64,000 nucleotides of DNA from Oceanococcus atlanticus. GTDB taxonomy: Bacteria > Pseudomonadota > Gammaproteobacteria > Nevskiales > Oceanococcaceae. Made by a program: the position numbers and the translations under genes. Below the pieces are notes generated by a model that ran no database searches, was not told the DNA's origin, and worked only from the letters and a program-made list of their open reading frames with translations. The stretch is from assembly GCF_002088235.1 (NCBI RefSeq), contig NZ_AQQV01000001.1, positions 62,001 to 126,000 on the forward strand, given 5' to 3'. Positions 56,792-64,000 of this stretch are shown one piece after another. The first letter of the stretch is position 1. Each line of letters begins with the position of its first letter.

Positions 56792-57958
56792 TCAGCCACC
56801 GAACAGTCCTGCCGCGAAAGCCGGCGCGCGCGTGCCCACGATCTCGTTCAGCGCCTTGAGAAAGACATCGACCTCATCATGCGTGTTGCGCACCCCAAAG
56901 CTGACCCGGATCGCGCTGTGCGCGGTGTCTTCGTCGTAACCCATGGCCAGCAGCACATGGGTGGGCTGACCGGTGCCGGCGTGGCAGGCCGAACCGCTGG
57001 TCACCGCGATGTCACGCCGATCCAGTTCCATCAACAGCGCCTCGGAATGAAAGCCGCGCACGCCAAACTGACAGGTGTTGCTGACCCGGGCGGCCTCGCG
57101 GGCAAAAATCTGCACATTGGGCAGGCTCGTCAGGCCCTGCTCCAGGTGCTCGCGCAAAGCCAGCGTGTGCTGCTGCCGCGCCTTCAGATCGCGCCGCGCC
57201 AGCACCGCCGCCTGCCCGAAACCCACGATGCCGGGCACGTTCTCGGTGCCGGCACGCAGGTGATGCTCATGCCCGCCACCGAACAGCAGCGGGCGCAATT
57301 CCACATCACGCTTGCACAGCAGCGCGCCAACCCCCTTGGGGCCATAAATCTTGTGCGCAGACAGGCTGAGCAGATCAACCGGCGTGGCGGCGAAATCCAG
57401 AGCCAGCTTGCCCGCGGCCTGAACCGCATCCGTGTGCATGCGCGCGCCATGCGCTCGGGCCACGCCGCCGAGTGCGGCGATGTCCTGGATCACCCCAGTT
57501 TCGTTGTTGGCCCACATGATCGACACCAGCGTTGAATCCGACGCCCCCTCGGCCAGCACCCGCGCCAGACTGTCTTCGCTGATCCGCCCCTCGCCATCCA
57601 CCGGCAGGATATCCACCTGCGCGCCGGCGTCGGCGCGCGTCTGGGCCGCCTCCAGCACCGCCGCATGCTCGGTGCTGGCAACCACATAGCGAGCCTGCTG
57701 TTGGCCCGCGCCCGACGCCACCGCATTGAACGCCAGGTTGTCGGCTTCCGTGCCACCTGAAGTGAACACAATTTCGCCCGGCTGCGCGCCAAGCAACGCG
57801 GCTACCTGCTCACGCGCGGTGTCGATCGCCTGGCGCGCCAGACGCCCGGCTCGGTGCACGCTGGACGGGTTGCCGTAGTGCTGACTCAACCACGGCTGCA
57901 TGGCCTCCAGTACGTCCTCGGCCATGGGCGTGGTGGCATTGTGATCGAAATAAATCAT
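56792..57958 (-). CDS. Cysteine desulfurase NifS-like (first copy)
   Basis: 388 aa. [35 protein letters not shown], the PLP-lysine segment LLSLSAHKIYGPKGVGALLC near residue 205, and the catalytic loop IAVTSGSACHAGTGQPTHVLLAMG near residue 330. It is clearly different from the second copy, especially around the Cys loop (CHAGTGQ against CTSDHAE). Overlaps iscR by 4 bp. Two desulfurases in tandem in an isc operon is unusual; this one could feed a different acceptor. Confidence 0.93.
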   Translation of the reverse strand: MIYFDHNATTPMAEDVLEAMQPWLSQHYGNPSSVHRAGRLARQAIDTAREQVAALLGAQPGEIVFTSGGTEADNLAFNAVASGAGQQQARYVVASTEHAAVLEAAQTRADAGAQVDILPVDGEGRISEDSLARVLAEGASDSTLVSIMWANNETGVIQDIAALGGVARAHGARMHTDAVQAAGKLALDFAATPVDLLSLSAHKIYGPKGVGALLCKRDVELRPLLFGGGHEHHLRAGTENVPGIVGFGQAAVLARRDLKARQQHTLALREHLEQGLTSLPNVQIFAREAARVSNTCQFGVRGFHSEALLMELDRRDIAVTSGSACHAGTGQPTHVLLAMGYDEDTAHSAIRVSFGVRNTHDEVDVFLKALNEIVGTRAPAFAAGLFGG

Positions 57959-58392
57959 GCGCGCGGCGCCTCATCGCCCTGCTCTGCACAACCGGGCTGA
58001 CCACCCCTGGCGCACTCGCACAGCGAGGCCAGGGTGGCGTCCTCCAGATAGTTGCGCATGCACTCGGACAAACCCGACCAGAATTCACTGAGCAGGGTTT
58101 GGTGCACCGGCCCGGCCGCATCCTGGGTGATTTTCTGCGCTTCCACCGCAGCAACAACCTCGGCCACGCTGATCGCATCCGCAGCGCGACACAGGCGGTA
58201 GCCACCGCTGGCGCCTCGCACGCTCTCCACCAGGCCCCGGTTCTTCAGACCGCAGAAAATCTGTTCAAGATACTTCACCGACAGTCCCTGACGCCGCGCC
58301 ACATCGGCCAGCGGCACCGGTTGCTGGCAGCCGTGCAAGGACAGATCAAGCAGGGCGGTCACCGCGTAGCGACCGCGCGAGGTGACATTCAC
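57955..58392 (-). CDS. iscR: IscR-like Rrf2 regulator without the canonical cluster cysteines
   Basis: 145 aa, winged-helix Rrf2 family: [46 protein letters not shown] and [23 protein letters not shown]. In E. coli IscR, C92-x5-C98-x5-C104 bind the [2Fe-2S] cluster; here the equivalent stretch is [18 protein letters not shown], shorter and with no Cys, although a His (97) remains. Other cysteines are Cys111, Cys125, Cys127 and Cys135 near the C-terminus ([12 protein letters not shown]). Cluster sensing is lost or uses a new ligand set. Overlaps cysE and the first desulfurase gene by 4 bp each. Confidence 0.88.
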   Translation of the reverse strand: MNVTSRGRYAVTALLDLSLHGCQQPVPLADVARRQGLSVKYLEQIFCGLKNRGLVESVRGASGGYRLCRAADAISVAEVVAAVEAQKITQDAAGPVHQTLLSEFWSGLSECMRNYLEDATLASLCECARGGQPGCAEQGDEAPRA

Positions 58393-59156
58393 TCCTCAGC
58401 CTCCTGACACGGATCGAATTCCGGCACGTCGAGTTCGGGAACATCAACCTGTGGCTCGCGCCCGCCAAGCTCGCACAAGCGTTTGCAGATCTGTTTGAGC
58501 TGCTCGTCCTGGGCATGGATGTGCTCCAGCATCTTGCTGATTGCATTGGCCACAGGGTCGGGCATGTCCTTGCTCAAGCCGTAAGCGTCGAAACCCAGCT
58601 TCTTGGCGATCGCAACCGTGGCGTCCGAAGGTTCGGGCGTTTTTTCGCGCAACACCTGACGCGCCAGCACGCCAACCATAGTGGCACCATCCGGCACCTC
58701 CTTGGTGACCACCGCGTTGGAGCCGATACGCGCCCCCTCGCCCACAGTGAAAGGTCCGAGCACTTTTGCCCCCGCTCCCACCACCACATTGTTCTTCAGG
58801 GTGGGATGACGCTTGCCTTTGTTCCAGCTGGTTCCGCCCAGCGTCACGCCCTGATACAGGGTGACGTCGTCACCGATTTCGGCGGTTTCACCGATCACCA
58901 CGCCAAAACCGTGGTCGATGAAAAAACGCCTGCCGATGCGCGCACCGGGATGAATCTCGATACCGGTCAGCCAGCGGCTGACATGCGCCACCCAGCGCGC
59001 CAGCCAGTGCAGGCGGCGACGCCACAGCGCATGCGCGACACGATGGAACCACAGGGCATGCAGGCCCGGATAACAGGTCAGCACTTCCCAGGTCGAGCGC
59101 GCCGCGGGGTCGCGACCGAATACCGACTGGATGTCTTCACGCATGGACGAGAACAT
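58389..59156 (-). CDS. cysE: Serine O-acetyltransferase
   Basis: Makes O-acetylserine for cysteine synthesis, 255 aa. N-terminal helical region, then left-handed beta-helix hexapeptides with the catalytic [21 protein letters not shown] near residue 80 and [16 protein letters not shown]. The C-terminus ends in an acidic stretch beyond the usual Ile tail. Placed at the head of the isc-type operon, where it links cysteine supply to cluster assembly. Its stop overlaps the iscR start. Confidence 0.95.
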   Translation of the reverse strand: MFSSMREDIQSVFGRDPAARSTWEVLTCYPGLHALWFHRVAHALWRRRLHWLARWVAHVSRWLTGIEIHPGARIGRRFFIDHGFGVVIGETAEIGDDVTLYQGVTLGGTSWNKGKRHPTLKNNVVVGAGAKVLGPFTVGEGARIGSNAVVTKEVPDGATMVGVLARQVLREKTPEPSDATVAIAKKLGFDAYGLSKDMPDPVANAISKMLEHIHAQDEQLKQICKRLCELGGREPQVDVPELDVPEFDPCQEAEE

Positions 59157-59194
59157 GGGCTTTCCTGCTGAACCGGCGACTGCCGCCGCCTTTT

Positions 59195-59218
59195 CCTACT
59201 GAACGAGTCGGAATTTTA
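59195..59218 (-). promoter_or_regulatory. IscR type-1-like site and -10 box upstream of cysE
   Basis: CCTACT-GAACG-AGTCGG (59195-59211) fits the YYGACT-N5-AGTCRR core of E. coli IscR type 1 sites with one mismatch in the invariant bases. A TAAAAT -10 (minus strand, 59213-59218) lies next to it, so the palindrome covers the start point, as expected of a repressor site. -35 is weak. Confidence 0.5.
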
Positions 59219-59244
59219 ACGCGATCCGCGCCAGGGCATGCAAA

Positions 59245-60042
59245 TCACGGCTCCGCCGTGGCGCTGTCCAAGGTCTTTTCGGTGGCGGCGAGCTGCCCGC
59301 GCAGGATGTTGATCTCGTTGGTATCAAGCGCTGCCCGCGCATAAATGCGCCGGATGCGGCGCAGGATGGCGTCCTGGTTCTTGCCGGCAAAAAACCCGGT
59401 GCGCTTGATCACCCGGTCAATGTGACCGATCAGCCCCTCCAGCTCTTCAGAGCGTGCCGGCCGGTAGCCCTCCGGCGCAGCTTGCGGCAGGCGCGCCGCC
59501 GACTGTATCCATTCGTAAGCCAGAATCTGAACCGCCGCAGCAAGATTCAGCGAGGCAAAAGCGCTCTGCGTGGGAATCCGCACCAGGCGCTGGCACAGAT
59601 CCACTTCCTCATTGGTCAGACCGGTGCGCTCGCGCCCGAACACCAGGGCCACCTCACCGTCGCCGGCCAGCTGCCCGGCCTCGGCGCAGAAATCGCGCGG
59701 CAACATCACCTGCGGGCCGATATGGCGCTCGCGCGCCGTTGTGCCCACCACCAGTGTGCAATCAGCCACGGCTTCAGCCAGCGTCGCGCAGACCCGCGCG
59801 TTGTCGAGCACGTCGACCGCGCTGACCGCGCGCGCGGTCGCTTCATCACTGGGAAAAATGCCCGGCTTGGGGTCAACCAGCACCAGCTGACTCAGTCCCA
59901 TGGTCTTCATGGCCCGGGCCGCGCCCCCTATGTTGCCCGGGTGAGTCGTCCCGCACAGCACAACGCGCAACGGCGGTCGGCCGTCTGCCGGGTTGTGCGT
60001 GGTATCCTGTGCGGCTGTTTGTCCTGCCCTGTCGGCGTCCAT
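59245..60042 (-). CDS. trmJ: tRNA (cytidine/uridine-2'-O-)-methyltransferase TrmJ
   Basis: SPOUT methyltransferase for position 32 of tRNAs, 265 aa from ATG 60042 (MDADRAGQ), with GAGAGGG just upstream. Family motifs: VVLCGTTHPGNIGGAARAMKTMGL, VALVFGRERTGLTNEEVDLCQRLVRIPT and FASLNLAAAVQILAYEW (knot region). Homology starts at about residue 25, so TTG 59970 is an alternative. The ATG lies in a CATG shared with the suhB start on the other strand. trmJ next to iscR is conserved in E. coli; here cysE intervenes. Confidence 0.92.
   Translation of the reverse strand: MDADRAGQTAAQDTTHNPADGRPPLRVVLCGTTHPGNIGGAARAMKTMGLSQLVLVDPKPGIFPSDEATARAVSAVDVLDNARVCATLAEAVADCTLVVGTTARERHIGPQVMLPRDFCAEAGQLAGDGEVALVFGRERTGLTNEEVDLCQRLVRIPTQSAFASLNLAAAVQILAYEWIQSAARLPQAAPEGYRPARSEELEGLIGHIDRVIKRTGFFAGKNQDAILRRIRRIYARAALDTNEINILRGQLAATEKTLDSATAEP
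60000..60008 (+). promoter_or_regulatory. Extended -10 candidate of suhB
   Basis: TGGTATCCT on the plus strand is an extended -10 (TGn with TATCCT, 5 of 6), about 33 bp before the suhB ATG. It lies inside the N-terminal coding region of trmJ. Confidence 0.4.
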
Positions 60043-60811
60043 GCACCCTCTCGTCAATATCGGAATTTCTGCCGCACGTGCGGCTGGCAACATTATGATG
60101 CGCCACCTGGATCGCGTCGATCAGTTGAAGATCGACCGCAAGGGCCGCTACGACTTCGTCTCCGACGTCGACCACCGGGCCGAGCAGGCGATCATCGAGA
60201 CCATTCACCGCGCCTACCCGGATCACGCGATCCTGGGCGAGGAAAGCGGCGAGCATGGCGAACACGAGGTGCAATGGATCATCGACCCGCTCGATGGCAC
60301 GACCAACTACCTGCACCAGATTCCGCACTTCTGCACCAGCATCGGCATCGTTGATCGTGGCGAGCTGGCCCACGCGATTGTTTACGATCCGTTCAAGGAA
60401 GAGCTGTTCACTGCGAGCAAGGGCCGCGGCGCGCAGCTCAATCGTCGTCGCATCCGCGTCAGTGGCGCACGACGCCTGGATCAAGCTCTGATCACCACTG
60501 GCGAACCGCTGGACGAAGGTCCGCGCATGGACCGCTACCTGCCTCAGCTGGAGCGCGTCACCAAGGGCGGTGGCGGCATTCGCCGCAGCGGCTCGGCGGC
60601 GCTCGATCTGGCCTATGTTGCAGCCGGTCGCTACGACGGCTTCTGGGAACTCAACCTCAAACCCTGGGATATCGCTGCCGGCATCCTGCTGGTGCGTGAA
60701 GCCGGCGGTGCGGTGCAAGAGTTGGCCGGCGGCGATCCGCTGAAAAGCGGCGACATCGCGGCGGCCAACACGCGTCTGATTGAACCTTTGATGGCAGCGA
60801 TTGCGGGCTGA
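60041..60811 (+). CDS. suhB: Inositol-1-monophosphatase family protein SuhB
   Basis: Mg-dependent phosphatase and, in E. coli, an rRNA antitermination factor. 256 aa from ATG 60041 (MHPLVNIGISAARAAGNIMMRH). Metal motifs: ILGEESGEHGEH near residue 68, the signature WIIDPLDGTTNYLHQIPHFC near residue 82, and the C-terminal ELNLKPWDIAAGILLVREAGG near residue 205. Divergent from trmJ with overlapping start codons; trmJ and suhB are also neighbours in E. coli. Confidence 0.95.
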   Translation: MHPLVNIGISAARAAGNIMMRHLDRVDQLKIDRKGRYDFVSDVDHRAEQAIIETIHRAYPDHAILGEESGEHGEHEVQWIIDPLDGTTNYLHQIPHFCTSIGIVDRGELAHAIVYDPFKEELFTASKGRGAQLNRRRIRVSGARRLDQALITTGEPLDEGPRMDRYLPQLERVTKGGGGIRRSGSAALDLAYVAAGRYDGFWELNLKPWDIAAGILLVREAGGAVQELAGGDPLKSGDIAAANTRLIEPLMAAIAG

Positions 60812-60823
60812 GGCTGATCACGC

Positions 60824-61183
60824 TCAGTTGAGCACCCGGTAACCGCGCCCGCGCAAGCAATTGCGCAACACCTGCCCTTTTTCGCTTTCGCCCTGGAGCG
60901 CGCCACCGGCGCCACCACCGACCGCGCCGGCACCCGCCGAGCGCGCGATGGCGGAACTGTCACCGCCCAGCACCGCGGTGATCGCGCCGCTGACCACGGC
61001 GCCGAAACCCGCGCTTTTGGCCGCGGCTTGGCCGGTCGAGACCTGGTCGGCGTAGGCCTCGCATTCGCTGTAATCCTGCTGATACCGGGCCTGATCAACA
61101 CCTTTGGTGTCCACAATCGCATTTTTGCTGGCGCATGCAGCCAGCCCGCCGATCAGCATCAGTGCGCACACACGTTCGATCAT
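60824..61183 (-). CDS. Glycine-zipper lipoprotein
   Basis: 119 aa. Signal peptide with lipobox (MIERVCALMLIGGLAACAS), a short region with two Cys (YSECEAYADQV and LRNCLRGRGYRVL), and a glycine-zipper membrane-like segment AGFGAVVSGAITAVLGG then AGAGAVGGGAGGALQG (residues 57-95). Glycine-zipper family members are outer-membrane or envelope-associated; specific role unknown. Convergent with suhB, 12 bp apart. Confidence 0.75.
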   Translation of the reverse strand: MIERVCALMLIGGLAACASKNAIVDTKGVDQARYQQDYSECEAYADQVSTGQAAAKSAGFGAVVSGAITAVLGGDSSAIARSAGAGAVGGGAGGALQGESEKGQVLRNCLRGRGYRVLN

Positions 61184-61233
61184 GATTGGACTCTCCGTTC
61201 GTTCGCCAACATCGCCAGGGTAACAAGCACAGC

Positions 61234-61851
61234 CTAGCGCGACGCCGATCCCAGCAACGGCTCCAGCACCGGCCAGACCACATCCAGCATGCGCGGCTGT
61301 GCCGCCGCGGTTGGATGGATGCCATCATCCTGAAACAGGCTCGGGTCGGTTGCTATGGGAGCCAGAAAAAACGGCACCAAGGGCACATCCGTGTGAGCCG
61401 CAACCTGGCTGAAGCTGGCCTGGAAGGCCTCGCTGTAGCGCGCGCCATAGTTGGGCGGAATGCGCATCTCGAACAGCACCACACGGGCGCCGGCCTGGCT
61501 CGACAGCGCAATCATGCTGGTCAGGTTTTCGCGCATCTGCTCAAGGCTTTGCACGCGCAAGCCATCGTTGGCGCCCAGTTCGATGAGAACCACCGCCGGT
61601 TTTGCGCGGTCCAAAGCCTGTGGCAAGCGACGCAGCCCCCCTTCCGTGGTCTCACCCGATATGCTCGCATTGATGACCTGGTGCGGGAACGACTGCGCGC
61701 TCAAGCGCTGTTGCAGCAAACTGACCCAGCCCTGCGCCTTGGGGACGCCGTAAGCCGCAGACAGGGAATCACCCATCACCAGTATGTTCGGGCTCGCTTG
61801 CGCCGCGAACGAAACTAAGCAGACAAAGAAAATCAGGACTCGCGCCATCAT
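61234..61851 (-). CDS. tesA: Arylesterase / lysophospholipase TesA family
   Basis: Periplasmic SGNH hydrolase, 205 aa from ATG 61851. Signal peptide MMARVLIFFVCLVSFAAQAS; GDSL block ILVMGDSLSAAYGVP, Gly block ASISGETTEGGL, block III LIELGANDGLR, and catalytic Asp/His in LFQDDGIHPTAAAQ. Divergent from the YbbA-like gene, as in E. coli and Pseudomonas, with the start codons interleaved in CATCATG, so each promoter must lie inside the other gene. Confidence 0.92.
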   Translation of the reverse strand: MMARVLIFFVCLVSFAAQASPNILVMGDSLSAAYGVPKAQGWVSLLQQRLSAQSFPHQVINASISGETTEGGLRRLPQALDRAKPAVVLIELGANDGLRVQSLEQMRENLTSMIALSSQAGARVVLFEMRIPPNYGARYSEAFQASFSQVAAHTDVPLVPFFLAPIATDPSLFQDDGIHPTAAAQPRMLDVVWPVLEPLLGSASR

Positions 61852-62521
61852 GTCACTCGCCATCCAGGCTGAAAAAATCGAAAAAAGCGTCGGTTCCGGC
61901 AGCAGCCGCATCCAGATTCTCAACGCCACCAGCGTCTCTATCGATAGCGGTGAGACTGTCGCCATCCTCGGGCGTTCCGGCGCCGGCAAAACCACCCTGC
62001 TGTCTTTGCTTGCTGGTCTGGACCAGCCCAGCGCCGGACGTATCCTACTTGACGGCCACGCGCTCAATGGCCTGGACGAGGAACAACGCGCCAAAGTGCG
62101 CGCCGGGCGCGTGGGCTTCGTGTTTCAGTCCTTTCAGCTGCTCAGCGGTTTTACCGCCTTGGAAAACGTGCGCCTGTCTGCTGAACTGGCCGGCTTGAGC
62201 GACGCCCGTGAGCGCGCGATCAGCGCCCTCAAGGATGTCGAACTGGGCCACCGCCTGGAGCATTTGCCGCGCCAGCTGTCCGGCGGCGAAAAGCAGCGAG
62301 TCGCGCTGGCCCGGGCCTTTGTCGCCAGGCCGGCCATCCTGTTTGCCGATGAACCCACCGGCAACCTGGACGCGGCCACCGGCGCGCACATCGTGGAACT
62401 GATGTTCGCGCTCAACGCGCAGCACGGCACCACCTTGGTGCTGGTGACGCATGACGAAGCCCTGGCCGCACGCTGCCAGCGCCAGTTGCGCTTGCGTGAC
62501 GGCCAGCTCGTCAACGCCTAG
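61850..62521 (+). CDS. ybbA: ABC transporter ATP-binding protein, YbbA type
   Basis: 223 aa from ATG 61850 (MSLAIQAEKIEKSVG). Walker A ILGRSGAGKTTLLSLLAG near residue 40, Q-loop VGFVFQSFQLLSGFTALENV (typical of the LolD/MacB group), signature LPRQLSGGEKQRVALARAF, Walker B ILFADEPTGNLDAATG and the H-loop VTHDEAL. Partner of the FtsX-like permease that starts 9 bp downstream. Family members work on lipid or lipoprotein extraction or envelope stress; substrate unknown. Confidence 0.93.
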   Translation: MSLAIQAEKIEKSVGSGSSRIQILNATSVSIDSGETVAILGRSGAGKTTLLSLLAGLDQPSAGRILLDGHALNGLDEEQRAKVRAGRVGFVFQSFQLLSGFTALENVRLSAELAGLSDARERAISALKDVELGHRLEHLPRQLSGGEKQRVALARAFVARPAILFADEPTGNLDAATGAHIVELMFALNAQHGTTLVLVTHDEALAARCQRQLRLRDGQLVNA

Positions 62522-62530
62522 GAGAACATC

Positions 62531-64000
62531 ATGAACTGGCGTTTACGCTGGGCGCGCCACCACCTCAGCGCCCTCATCCACGACAGCGAACTGCGCGTAC
62601 TCGGCCTGGCGCTGGTTTGCGCGGTAGCCGCCAGCAGCGCGGTGCAGCTGTTCGGCGACCGCATGGCCCGGGCGATCACCGCACAAAGCGGTGAATCGCT
62701 GGGCGCGGATCTGATCATCAGCGCGCGCAGCCCGATCGATGACACAGCGATCAGCGCACTCAACCCGCAGCTGCGCATGGCCAGAACCATTCACCTGCCC
62801 TCGGTGATCTGGTTTGGCGACAGCAATCATCTGGCCGGACTAAAAGCGGTGGATGAGCACTATCCATTGAAGGGTGAGTTGCGCACCGCCGCCGCACCGC
62901 TGCACGAAGAACGTGTTGCACGGCAGATTCCCGAGCCGGGCAGCGCCTGGGTCGACGCCCAGCTGTGGAGCGAGCTGCGCCTGCAGCGCGATGCCACGAT
63001 CGAGGTCGGTGCCACAACCTTGCGTGTGTCGCGCCTGCTGACCTACGAGCCGGATCGCGGCTCAGGCTTTGTCGACATCGCACCACGCCTGCTCATCAAC
63101 ATGCAGGATCTGCCGGCGACCAAGCTGCTGCAACCCGGCAGCCGCGCCCAGTACCGCGTGCTGGTCAGCGGCGATGAAGACAGCCTGCAACAGGTCAAGG
63201 CGCTGGAATTCCCACCCGATACGCAGCTCAGTACACCCGCCGACGCACGCCCGGAAATTCGCAGCGCAGTGAGTCGGGCTGAGAGTTTTCTGGCCTTGGC
63301 CAGCATGACCGCCAGCCTGCTAGGCGCCATCGCCGTGGGCCTGTGCGCGCATCAATACGGCCAGCGTCTGCGTGCCGATGTTGCCCTGCTACGCTGCCTG
63401 GGGGCCGCGCGCCGGGATATTCTCGGCGCCTTGCTGATCAGCCTTCTGACCATGGCCAGTGTGGCCGGTGGGCTGGGCGCTGCGATCGGCTGGGCTGTGC
63501 AATTCCTGCTGCAGGATTTGGCCCAACTGATGCTGCTGCCAAGCCTGCCGCCGCCGCATCCGCTGGCACTGGCTCAGGCCTGGCTGATTGCCCTGATTCT
63601 GCTCGCCGGCTTTGCCCTGCCGCCACTGCTGGACGCAACCCGGGCGGCGCCGATTGCCGTGCTGCGCAATGACAACCCACAGCAGCGCTCCGGCTGGGGC
63701 TGGCAATTTGCCGCACTGGCCGGGTTGGTCGGCCTGCTGGCCTTGCAGGCCCCGACCTGGAGCATGCTCGGCGCGGTGATCGCTGGCCAGGCGCTGACCG
63801 CAGCGCTGCTGGCGGTGTTGAGCCTGGCTATCCTGGCGCTGCTGCGACCATTGCGCCATGCCGCGCTGCGCGGCTGGCGTCTGGGCCTGGGCAATCTGTT
63901 GCGCCGCACCGGCCTGTCGATTGCCCAGAGCATGGCGCTGGGCCTGGGCCTGCTGGCGCTGCTGCTGCTCACCGTGGTGCGTCACGATCTGCTGCAGGGC
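62531..64000 (+). CDS. ybbP: ABC transporter permease, YbbP/FtsX-like (truncated by window edge)
   Basis: 490 codons are visible from ATG 62531 (GGAGAACATC upstream) and the frame continues past the window. N-terminal membrane segment (VLGLALVCAVAASSAVQLFGD), a large periplasmic region of about 210 residues, then an FtsX-type block of membrane segments from about residue 255 (SFLALASMTASLLGAIAVGL; LRCLGAARRDILGALLISLL). The family is about 800 residues, so roughly 300 are missing. Paired with ybbA next to tesA as in other proteobacteria. Confidence 0.92.
   Translation, partial: MNWRLRWARHHLSALIHDSELRVLGLALVCAVAASSAVQLFGDRMARAITAQSGESLGADLIISARSPIDDTAISALNPQLRMARTIHLPSVIWFGDSNHLAGLKAVDEHYPLKGELRTAAAPLHEERVARQIPEPGSAWVDAQLWSELRLQRDATIEVGATTLRVSRLLTYEPDRGSGFVDIAPRLLINMQDLPATKLLQPGSRAQYRVLVSGDEDSLQQVKALEFPPDTQLSTPADARPEIRSAVSRAESFLALASMTASLLGAIAVGLCAHQYGQRLRADVALLRCLGAARRDILGALLISLLTMASVAGGLGAAIGWAVQFLLQDLAQLMLLPSLPPPHPLALAQAWLIALILLAGFALPPLLDATRAAPIAVLRNDNPQQRSGWGWQFAALAGLVGLLALQAPTWSMLGAVIAGQALTAALLAVLSLAILALLRPLRHAALRGWRLGLGNLLRRTGLSIAQSMALGLGLLALLLLTVVRHDLLQG

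Overview
This 64 kb window is chromosomal backbone from a high-GC gammaproteobacterium. The evidence is gene content and order: a gyrA-serC-(serA)-pheA-hisC-tyrA-aroA-cmk-rpsA-ihfB-lapA-lapB supraoperon, a ligA-zipA-smc block, dksA-gluQRS, and a hisS-bamB-der block downstream of an isc operon. phaR, mtaD-ubiG-yciK and the mix of Pseudomonas-like and E. coli-like synteny point to a non-enteric lineage. I cannot name the genus. Coding density is very high, many genes overlap by 1-4 bp (ATGA, TGATG), and I see no tRNA, rRNA, CRISPR array, insertion sequence or prophage.

Layout. 1-13.8 kb (minus strand): LPS assembly control (lapB, cut by the window edge, and lapA), IHF beta, ribosomal protein S1, CMP kinase, the aromatic amino acid genes, serine synthesis (serA, serC) and gyrA. 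14.0-17.5 kb (plus): mtaD, ubiG, a YciK-like SDR and an orphan OmpR-type response regulator. 17.5-20.1 kb (minus): an unrecognised ferritin-like protein, a DUF374 acyltransferase and an outer-membrane protein with a CRP-like site. 20.2-24.3 kb (minus): rluB, scpB, scpA, trpS, yciO. 24.3-26.2 kb (plus): yciB, yciI, bolA, mipA-like. 26.2-32.5 kb (minus): ligA, zipA, smc. 32.6-36.0 kb: queF, a HAD phosphatase, dksA, gluQRS, phaR. 36.1-36.3 kb: a strong candidate small RNA. 36.3-40.8 kb (minus): a Fur-type ferric iron ABC operon. 40.8-45.8 kb (minus): rapA and an N-acyl-D-amino-acid amidohydrolase. 45.8-60.0 kb (minus): der, bamB, yfgM, hisS, ispG, rodZ, pilW, rlmN, ndk, then iscA, an IscU-like gene, two cysteine desulfurases, iscR, cysE and trmJ. 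60.0-64.0 kb: suhB, a glycine-zipper lipoprotein, tesA, and a YbbA/YbbP-type ABC transporter whose permease runs off the window.

The most unusual region is the Fe-S cluster operon (about 54.8-59.2 kb). It occupies the usual isc position, but hscB, hscA, fdx and iscX are absent between iscA and ndk, and there are two tandem cysteine desulfurases. The IscU-like scaffold lacks the first Cys and the Asp ligand and has Tyr for the conserved His. IscR lacks the three canonical cluster-ligand cysteines. cysE, which makes the cysteine precursor O-acetylserine, leads the operon, and an IscR type-1-like palindrome lies over its promoter. Together these suggest a remodelled ISC system rather than one decayed gene.

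The second main discovery is a compact sRNA locus at about 36.15-36.28 kb. It has a near-consensus promoter with 17-bp spacing, three 13-bp direct repeats spaced exactly 24 bp apart across the promoter, two hairpins flanking an anti-Shine-Dalgarno-like CUCCUCC linker, and a strong U8 terminator. It lies just downstream of phaR.
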